64,000 nucleotides of DNA from Pogonophryne albipinna. Taxonomy: Eukaryota; Chordata; Actinopteri; Perciformes; Artedidraconidae. The stretch is taken from assembly GCA_028583405.1 (NCBI GenBank), contig CM053253.1, positions 8,018,219-8,082,218 on the forward strand, in the 5' to 3' direction. This document shows positions 56,378-64,000 of the stretch, in pieces; the first letter of the stretch is position 1; every line of letters begins with the position of its first letter. The notes beneath the pieces are model-generated. The model was not told where the DNA came from. It ran no database searches and saw nothing but the letters and a program-made list of their open reading frames with translations. The position numbers were made by a program, and so were the translations under genes.

Positions 56378-57244
56378 CTATAATTTAAGTTTTATCTCAC
56401 TGCTGAACAGAGTAATGGACATTTTACTTCCATAGGAGAAGCCACAGCCCAGCACCTACATGTGACCAAAACTGACACCGGTGTCTCCGTACAGACCGAC
56501 TTTAGCTGTCAAAGGACCGGCAGAGGCTGAAGCACTGCCCAGTTCTAGTATGGCGAAGGCTTCGGCACTGGCAATCCCTCGAGAGACCACCGCTGGCAAT
56601 GGGCCCTTTGGCCTCAGCGTGAAAAACGCTCCATTCAGTTGTGCATGACCCAATCCTGCAGATGCTGTCGCTCCGATCTTGAGGATACGTTTACCATTCT
56701 TAAAGCCATCTGCATACGTGTTGGTACCTGCATAGGCAACTTCAGCAGAGGCTTTGCCAGGCCGGTCAAACATGTCGATCATCTCCACTGTTGTGCACCG
56801 ACAGAAATGTTGAGTCTAGTCATGTTTCATGTTTTGTTTAACCATTTTCTGTCTTGTCTCCCACTTCCTATCCTGGTGTGTGTCTCCCGCCCTCATCAGC
56901 GTCAGCCCCGCCCCTGATTGTCCCCACCTGTGTCTTGTTATCCTGTGTTTAAATTCCCCTGTCTCCCATGTGTTCAGTGTCAGTTCGTCTTGTCTCTTGC
57001 CATGGTCAGGTCTATGCTCTCTGTGCTCTTGAAAGGTTTTGTTCCTCACTACGTGAGCGCTTTCATTTTGTTCTCTATTTTTGTCATCTCAACTTGAGAT
57101 TTGATTGTGACTTTTTTTTGTTACCAATACTTTACCTTTGTCTCCCGGGTCGTGCAATTGGGTCCTACATCCTAAGTGTCTGAGTTCCTAACATCCACTG
57201 ATCCAGACCCATCTAAAAAGAAATGTTGGAAACCCGTTTCACAA
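56378..57244 (-). pseudogene. Small-protein family copy 3 (decayed)
   Basis: Homologous exon 3 starts at 57244 after GTTCATGCAG and would end at 56378-56380. Two lesions are visible. A ~406-bp insertion (56813-57218) with a 10-bp target duplication AGAAATGTTG splits the N-terminal part and brings an early stop. An in-frame TAG at about 56456 precedes the C-terminal block, which still reads VLGCGFSYGSKMSI beyond the stop. The middle (FDRPGKASAEVAYAGTNTYA) remains close to copy 1. No start exon is present, because the unit ends in a LINE tail. Confidence 0.75.
56813..57218. mobile_element. Unclassified ~406-bp insertion in copy 3 exon
   Basis: Flanked by AGAAATGTTG at 56803-56812 and 57219-57228. 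It contains CCTGATTGTCCCCACCTGTG and a TGTTCAGTGTCAGTTCGTC stretch that look like a dispersed fish element. No inverted termini or ORF of known type was found. An identical insertion is in copy 4, so it predates the duplication. Confidence 0.55.
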
Positions 57245-57632
57245 CTGCATGAACAAAGAGACATGCATTTAATATTTAGTTTTTGTATAGATGAAACACA
57301 TATTCAAATATAAATTCAGATGCCCTTTATGCTCTGTGTTACCCATGTGTTACAAATATGAACACGTTACTCCTGAAATGTCATTGTTATCAACAGCTTT
57401 TTGGAGTAAAACCTAAAATTGACTGAGATCTATTAAAAAAGACAGAGTGATTCGTTATTTACGTATGAAGGCAAGTTAATCTTTCAAACTCCACAAAGTC
57501 ACAGGAAAAAAAAGGGCTTTTATTTCAAAATATCCAGATTGATAGACTTATTAATGTTATGTCTCAAATTAGATGCAATGTTCTTTGTTTGACTAAAGTT
57601 ATAAATCAACTAACTGTTAATCCTAAATATAG

Positions 57633-58140
57633 TAAGGCAAGGCAAGGCAAGTTTATTTATATAGCACATTTCAACACAAGGCAATTCAAAGTGCTTTACA
57701 AAAATGAAAGACATTAATAGCATTAAGAAACATATTATGAAATTACATTTAAAAACACTCATTTAAAAGCAAAGATACATGAATTACAGTGCAGAGCAGT
57801 GTGAGATACACACATCTGAACAAACCCCCCTTTGGAAAATTCAAATCTGACCCCATGGTACCTTTTAGTTTTCGCCAAAACTATTCCTCTTTTTTATTTT
57901 TAAATGCACATAGTTAAATTGACCTTGTCTTTTCTGGGATTTTTTTGGTGTCCTCCGTGAACCAGGGTCTTGAAACCAAGACGGATTCCTGTACCCCATG
58001 GTACCTTTTTAGTTTTCGCCAAAACTATTCCTCTTTTCTTTAAATGCACATTAGTTAAGTTTAAGTTGTCTTTAGGACTTTTTTGGTGTCCTCCGCGAAC
58101 CAGGGTCTTGAAACCAAAACGGCACACGTAGGGGACTTTA
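57633..58140 (-). repeat. LINE 3' end in reverse orientation
   Basis: Starts AAGGCAAGGCAAGGCAAG and continues TTTATTTATATAGCACATTT, the reverse of the tail seen at 16080-16096. A ~120-bp segment with GTCTTGAAACCAA and 'tttagttttcgccaaaactattcctctttt' occurs twice inside it. The duplicated copy is at 60332-60842. Confidence 0.6.
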
Positions 58141-58155
58141 ACCCTACGTGTGATA

Positions 58156-60843
58156 ATACAGTCCTGACAGTTGTTGATAACTCAGATGAATGACTTCTGG
58201 GAAATGGAAGGCTTTACTTTAAGCCTGTAGTACCATGTTCACCCTGTTGCTTTTGCTTGCTCTAAACACAAAGGTAATCTGATGGAAATGTCAGCTCAGA
58301 TTTGCAGAAATGTGTTCCTTAACTGCAGTGTCAGACTTCTTAAAATTACATTTATTCAAAACATAAAACCACTGAGATTCAAGTAGTGAAATGAATCATA
58401 AAAAACACTGCTTACATGAATACAAAGCTGTGCACTGTTTTTTTGTATTTAGTCTGCAGCATACAGTATACTACACATACACTTACTATTTCCAGATGAT
58501 GACATATGACAAAGTTACAAATTGTTTTTATAGAAAAAAGTGATGGCTGAAATATGTTAAAAAATACATAACATTTCCCTGACTTACTTTTTGTCTCATT
58601 GAGCAAAGTATTCCCTTAAATATAAGTATTGTTTTACAATAACATTATAGCTTTATTGATTTATACAACCATATAGTGGTTATTGTGCAAAACTGCAACA
58701 GTTTTATTAACATTTTTGTGTCGAGGATCAACATTAGATTGTATCCGCAAGCTGCAGGATGTTTTGTAAAACACAACAGGAAATAAGGAGCAAAAAACAT
58801 GGCTTGAGTGTCATGAGTTTATTTTCAACAAACCAAGATGAAGTGGATTGGAAGGCATAACATGGCAGGAAAAGGAACAATAATTTTGCACTGTATTTTC
58901 AGTTCATATAATCTCACTATTATTTCACTCTTTGTTATATTAAAGCAGTACACATCTTTTATTTAACAATGTTCCATCTGCAGTGAAGACATACAAGCAA
59001 GTCTTAATTATAATTGCGTCAAATAATTGGAACAGAGTGAACAATCAAAAAGAGATGCATTTGCCACAAACTTGTACTATAATTTAAGTTTTATCTCACT
59101 GCTGAACAGAGTAATGGACATTTTACTTCCATAGGAGAAGCCACAGCCCAGCACCTACATGTGACCAAAACTGACACCGGTGTCTCCGTACAGACCGACT
59201 TTAGCTGTCAAAGGACCGGCAGAGGCTGAAGCACTGCCCAGTTCTAGTATGGCGAAGGCTTCGGCACTGGCAATCCCTCGAGAGACCACCGCTGGCAATG
59301 GGCCCTTTGGCCTCAGCGTGAAAAACGCTCCATTCAGTTGTGCATGACCCAATCCTGCAGATGCTGTCGCTCCGATCTTGAGGATACGTTTACCATTCTT
59401 AAAGCCATCTGCATACGTGTTGGTACCTGCATAGGCAACTTCAGCAGAGGCTTTGCCAGGCCGGTCAAACATGTCGATCATCTCCACTGTTGTGCACCGA
59501 CAGAAATGTTGAGTCTAGTCATGTTTCATGTTTTGTTTAACCATTTTCTGTCTTGTCTCCCACTTCCTATCCTGGTGTGTGTCTCCCGCCCTCATCAGCG
59601 TCAGCCCCGCCCCTGATTGTCCCCACCTGTGTCTTGTTATCCTGTGTTTAAATTCCCCTGTCTCCCATGTGTTCAGTGTCAGTTCGTCTTGTCTCTTGCC
59701 ATGGTCAGGTCTATGCTCTCTGTGCTCTTGAAAGGTTTTGTTCCTCACTACGTGAGCGCTTTCATTTTGTTCTCTATTTTTGTCATCTCAACTTGAGATT
59801 TGATTGTGACTTTTTTTTGTTACCAATACTTTACCTTTGTCTCCCGGGTCGTGCAATTGGGTCCTACATCCTAAGTGTCTGAGTTCCTAACATCCACTGA
59901 TCCAGACCCATCTAAAAAGAAATGTTGGAAACCCGTTTCACAACTGCATGAACAAAGAGACATGCATTTAATATTTAGTTTTTGTATAGATGAAACACAT
60001 ATTCAAATATAAATTCAGATGCCCTTTATGCTCTGTGTTACCCATGTGTTACAAATATGAACACGTTACTCCTGAAATGTCATTGTTATCAACAGCTTTT
60101 TGGAGTAAAACCTAAAATTGACTGAGATCTATTAAAAAAGACAGAGTGATTCGTTATTTACGTATGAAGGCAAGTTAATCTTTCAAACTCCACAAAGTCA
60201 CAGGAAAAAAAAGGGCTTTTATTTCAAAATATCCAGATTGATAGACTTATTAATGTTATGTCTCAAATTAGATGCAATGTTCTTTGTTTGACTAAAGTTA
60301 TAAATCAACTAACTGTTAATCCTAAATATAGTAAGGCAAGGCAAGGCAAGTTTATTTATATAGCACATTTCAACACAAGGCAATTCAAAGTGCTTTACAA
60401 AAATGAAAGACATTAATAGCATTAAGAAACATATTATGAAATTACATTTAAAAACACTCATTTAAAAGCAAAGATACATGAATTACAGTGCAGAGCAGTG
60501 TGAGATACACACATCTGAACAAACCCCCCTTTGGAAAATTCAAATCTGACCCCATGGTACCTTTTAGTTTTCGCCAAAACTATTCCTCTTTTTTATTTTT
60601 AAATGCACATAGTTAAATTGACCTTGTCTTTTCTGGGATTTTTTTGGTGTCCTCCGTGAACCAGGGTCTTGAAACCAAGACGGATTCCTGTACCCCATGG
60701 TACCTTTTTAGTTTTCGCCAAAACTATTCCTCTTTTCTTTAAATGCACATTAGTTAAGTTTAAGTTGTCTTTAGGACTTTTTTGGTGTCCTCCGCGAACC
60801 AGGGTCTTGAAACCAAAACGGCACACGTAGGGGACTTTAACCC
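58156..60843. repeat. Tandem segmental duplication, unit 2
   Basis: Near-identical second copy of 55456-58144. Sequence beyond 60843 differs from that beyond 58144 and leads into the remaining part of the copy 4 gene, so unit 2 sits at the original location and unit 1 is the added copy. Confidence 0.9.
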
Positions 60844-61000
60844 CAATAATGACTTTAACTATCTTTGGGGGACTTTGAGGGACTTTGGGGGGACAAGGCC
60901 ATTCAAAGTGCTTTACAAAAATGAAAGACATTAAGAAAATGGCATAGTATATTTCTTCAAGTGAAGAATGCACTTATAGACGATGTTGCCTACCTGGCAT
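59077..61000 (-). pseudogene. Small-protein family copy 4 (decayed, start exon retained)
   Basis: Same exon 3 remnant as copy 3 (59077-59943) with the same insertion and the same premature TAG. Unlike copy 3, its 28-nt start exon survives at 60994-61021 with ATGCCAG, making residue 2 Pro. Acceptor CTTTTTCAG and donor GTAGGC are intact. A LINE tail insertion (about 60332-60944) separates the exons. Translation from the start exon would soon meet a stop, so the copy is probably non-functional. The C-terminal domain remains recognisable. Confidence 0.72.
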
Positions 61001-61110
61001 CCTCACGGTTTATTATTCTCTCTGAAAAAGAAAGAGGAAATGTTGGCAGCAGATTAGAGATAGTGTTTCTTTGTGGGAATCATAATAATGCTTTTTCCAA
61101 CTGTAAAGTA

Positions 61111-63895
61111 CACTCTAAAAAGTCAGTCAGGGGACCTTTTACCACCACTTAATTAAATGCATGGTGGCAAGATACACATTTGAATTAATTGATTTAGATA
61201 AACATTTTAAGTTGCAAACATTAATTTATAAGTTGTGTTGATGTAATAATGTTGGTAATTACATCAACTTAATATTGTGTGTAATTTAAACTCGGATTTC
61301 TGCGTTCCACTAAATTCAAGTTGTAGTAAGTAATGCAATTGGCTTGATAACTCAACTCTACACGTTGAGTTAAGGATTTCAAGTCCACTCCCACTTAACA
61401 TGCCTGGACAAGTTCCCACAGTTAAGACTGTGTGTTCGAGCACATAGGCTGAAGAAATACTATACAAAGGACATTTTTAAGTTGAGTGGCATCTTTTGTC
61501 ATTCAAATACAGTAGATAGCCTTGTAGTTGCACTGTATAGGCAGATTGCTGTTTGACCAAAATGAACAGCCTTTGAACTGTGGATAGTTCTGTGAGATGG
61601 TACAAAGTAGTAGAGGCAGAGAGTTTACTTTCTGTGCTTCTTGCTCATTTCATGCAATGTTTTATATCTAGAAAAACCTGCGGGAAGACCTAGGTATGGT
61701 ATTTGTATTGTTTGTACAAATACTTTGGTTACTATTGTGATATTTTTTTTTATTGTGTAACATTTGCCAAGTGGCTTCTGCTCTTCACTTAACCAGTTCA
61801 AATATTGTATGGAACCTGCAAAAAAGACGAGAAGGAAACGGTTGTGATTATATCGCGATGACAAAATCTGTCGCATTTAAACACTAGGCAAAGTACTCAA
61901 AACCACCTCTGTGTGTCTTCAGGCCAACATTGTCATGATGACACACACATGCAGACTCACAAGGTGAACACAAGACCAGCGTCGCTTCAGCAGCTGGTAA
62001 TAATGGCTCTGACTTCTCTAAGAGTGACAGTTTAAAAAGTATGCAATTACCTAATTCATTATCTCTAATGCGCTAACCTATTATTTAATTTGCTTCAAAA
62101 TGACACAAAAGAGTTCGAGGCAGGCCTTGATGGACAACTTGTGATGAATATCGCCATCATCAGTGACTGGTCCAACCTAGGATCTGACCATACGATGGCA
62201 ACCATTGTGGTCGAGGGAAACAAATGAATGAGCAAGCATTCTGCGTTAAATGTGTTCATACTGTTTGAAATAATGACTGTCGGCAGTGTAAACATCTTTG
62301 TTACATCTTTTGTAAAATTGATGTGTGTGATCTGCAGATTGGTGGCCATTGAGAGCTTGTTGTAGTTTTACAAAAAGTTTACAGATTTTACATATTTGGC
62401 ACTGGTTTTAAATATGCAAAGGCCTAACTTCGATGTGATGGCTGTTAGAGAATAATTTTACCTTTACTTAAGATATTTGACCTTTCGGCCTGTTGACGTT
62501 TTACGACCAACCCTAAGTCTGTTATCTGTCTTGGGGAGTGGGAAGTTTTAGCTATTGTTGACATTAATAGTTTTATGACCGGTCAACTCTCGGCCACAGA
62601 GCCATTAGAGTCCGATAAGTGATTCAGTGCCTCCAGGTGTTCACATGTACCTTCTCCAATATGTGGGTTGACTCTCTGTAAACTGGTTAAAGGTCTAGTC
62701 GAGAGATAGGCTGATTCAGATTTGACATGGCAATCCACCCGTGCATTCAGAACCTTTGACTGTGTGACTTGTGATGTGAATTTCTCCGGCCGATGCTTGT
62801 ATTAAATCTCAGTGTTTGACATCAGAACTCCTGCTCATCCCGTGTCTCCTTCCTGAGTCGGTGACTCCCAAAGCATTGCTACACAGAAGTTTCCTCCACA
62901 ATGGCAGCATGTATTTGCTGTGTCCCCTTTCATTTCCCATGTTTTTTTTTTCTCAAGATTTAAATGAAGCTCAGCGCAAGTTCTTTCAGGAAGACTGGGT
63001 GTATATACATTCACTCCGCAGCTGCATATAATCAGCTCGTCACAGGCGTTCTCTTTAACCTATTACATTTCACCTCAATCTCCAGCAGCCAATCATCGTG
63101 CTGCAGCCAAACTTTAAAATGGTTCTCCTCTCTCCTGCAATCAGCTGTGATTTCAGGTTGTCATGCAGCCGCCCGCCTCCTCCCCATCCGCCTCCTTTCA
63201 TCACATCCAGTGCCAGGAGAGTTAATCCAAAGACCTCATCACACCTCCTCTTCATCCCATCTCCTCATCAAATCCAGATCTTCAGCATCATCACCAGTGT
63301 CTAGACCCCGGGGGGTTCCCTATGTTCACGGCTGCATTTCCCCCTTTAGATATGCGATTTCAGGATTGGGGTCTAATCGCCAAAGACTTAACATTTATCA
63401 TATGGCATGTGTCAATAAATGTTCTTTAAACAAAATGAAGTCTCTCATGATTGAAATACCATGTGTTGAAATAAACAACTGCAGTTCAAAATAAAAAAGT
63501 GAATGACCTAACATTTTTGTTATGGAATCAATTAATTTCTTAAAAGGCAAAAACATGAAAAAGCTAAAAAACGATTGAATAAAATATATTTGGAGCAACT
63601 TAATTTATAAATGGTTGTCAACTTAACAACTTGTGTTAACAATGATGGTAATTAAGTATATACAACTTGAAATTCCTTTTAAATAATGTGGTAAAACTAG
63701 TTGGAACAACTTGATCTTTGGAGTAATCAATTTAAAAAGTTGTGTTTAAAAACACCTCTGATTGTAGAGGAAAAGCCTCAAATAAGTTTGTTGGTTTAAC
63801 ACAATTTCATTAGAAGTTGTCATAACTCAATAAACATTGATGCAAACTGTTGCATTGATTTTCTTTGTTGAGCCAAAGCATTTGTTTTTAGAGTA
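61111..63895. mobile_element. CACTA-like DNA transposon (non-autonomous)
   Basis: The left end is CACTCTAAAAA and the right end TTTTTAGAGTA, one mismatch from its complement. The flanks duplicate the dinucleotide TA (61109-61110 and 63896-63897). The paralogous sequence at 47960-47980 reads AACTGTAAAGTAGCAAGTG without interruption, which is the empty site. No transposase was recognised in the 2785 bp; several short frames inside have no homology I can name. Start CACT fits the CACTA/EnSpm superfamily, although a 2-bp duplication is short for it. Confidence 0.7.
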
Positions 63896-64000
63896 TAGCA
63901 AGTGAATACATTGGGACAGTAGAGCATGCCTTTTAAAGCTCCCTGTTTAACAGAAATCAAATGTGAAGATAAAAGCTAAATGATATGTTTTCTTATCTTC
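63896..64000. other. Right flank of the CACTA-like insertion, array upstream sequence
   Basis: Homologous to 47975-48075 ('gggacagtaga-catgccttttaaa'). It is therefore the promoter-distal flank of an array copy. It continues off the right edge, so more copies may follow. Confidence 0.5.

Larger units (their letters stand above)
55456..58144. repeat. Tandem segmental duplication, unit 1
   Basis: The 2689-bp unit is repeated at 58156-60843. The only difference I found is one T in a poly-T run near 55740. Each unit holds one decayed small-protein gene exon, its 3' flank, a ~406-bp insertion in that exon, part of intron 2, and a LINE 3' end. An 11-bp spacer separates the units. Confidence 0.92.

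Noticed and set aside
56816..57183. Several 60-90 codon frames at 56.8-57.2 kb and the identical set at 59.5-59.9 kb
   Set aside because: They fall inside the ~406-bp insertion, show no homology I can name, and were merely copied by the duplication.
57900..60973. Minus-strand frames with GFKTLVHGGHQK repeats at 57.9 and 60.6 kb
   Set aside because: They are translations of a duplicated ~120-bp segment in a LINE 3' region, not a protein repeat family.

Overview
The window looks like a piece of a ray-finned (teleost) fish genome. Genes are split by introns with GT-AG junctions. The intergenic and intronic DNA is packed with hAT-, piggyBac- and CACTA-like DNA transposons, L2/CR1-type LINEs, tRNA-derived SINEs, a tyrosine-recombinase (DIRS-like) retroelement remnant and long CA microsatellites. 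Two conserved vertebrate genes are recognisable: the 3' two thirds of a FAM120 family gene (most likely fam120c) and a complete hsd17b10. Both map to Xp11.22 in human, so the pairing looks like conserved synteny. || Layout. 1-545: LINE debris. 625-20559 (+): eleven coding exons (646 codons) of fam120c, the 5' part lying off the left edge; its large introns hold a ~9 kb nested transposon complex (1921-10888) and several further elements. 20560-~21.7 kb: 3' UTR with a perfect 18-bp-arm hairpin. 21.7-27.4 kb: no gene recognised. 27.46-28.9 kb: a CpG-rich, CRE- and E-box-bearing promoter-like segment followed by small splice-like exons of an unidentified candidate gene. 31582-39231 (+): hsd17b10 in six exons (260 aa), with nested transposons in introns 2 and 5. 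39771-40408: exactly 29 copies of a 22-bp minisatellite. || 41.1-61.0 kb (- strand): a tandem array of an unrecognised small Gly/Ala/Ser-rich protein family. I reconstruct two intact genes (41.1-46.1 kb, 163 aa; 49.9-51.2 kb, 130 aa), one orphan promoter plus start exon (47.3-47.9 kb), and two decayed copies (56.4-57.2 and 59.1-61.0 kb). The decayed pair lies in a ~2.69 kb, almost identical tandem duplication. The intact genes share one architecture: a TATA box with an IRF-like motif directly upstream, a non-coding exon 1, a 28-nt exon 2 contributing only ATG plus four coding bases, and a single exon 3 with the rest of the protein. The orphan promoter carries an exact GAAANNGAAA (ISRE) core. 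My main hypothesis is that this is an uncharacterised, interferon-responsive fish gene family. || 61111-63895: a CACTA-like transposon whose empty site is preserved in a paralogous part of the array. All identifications come from reading the sequence; no database search was possible.
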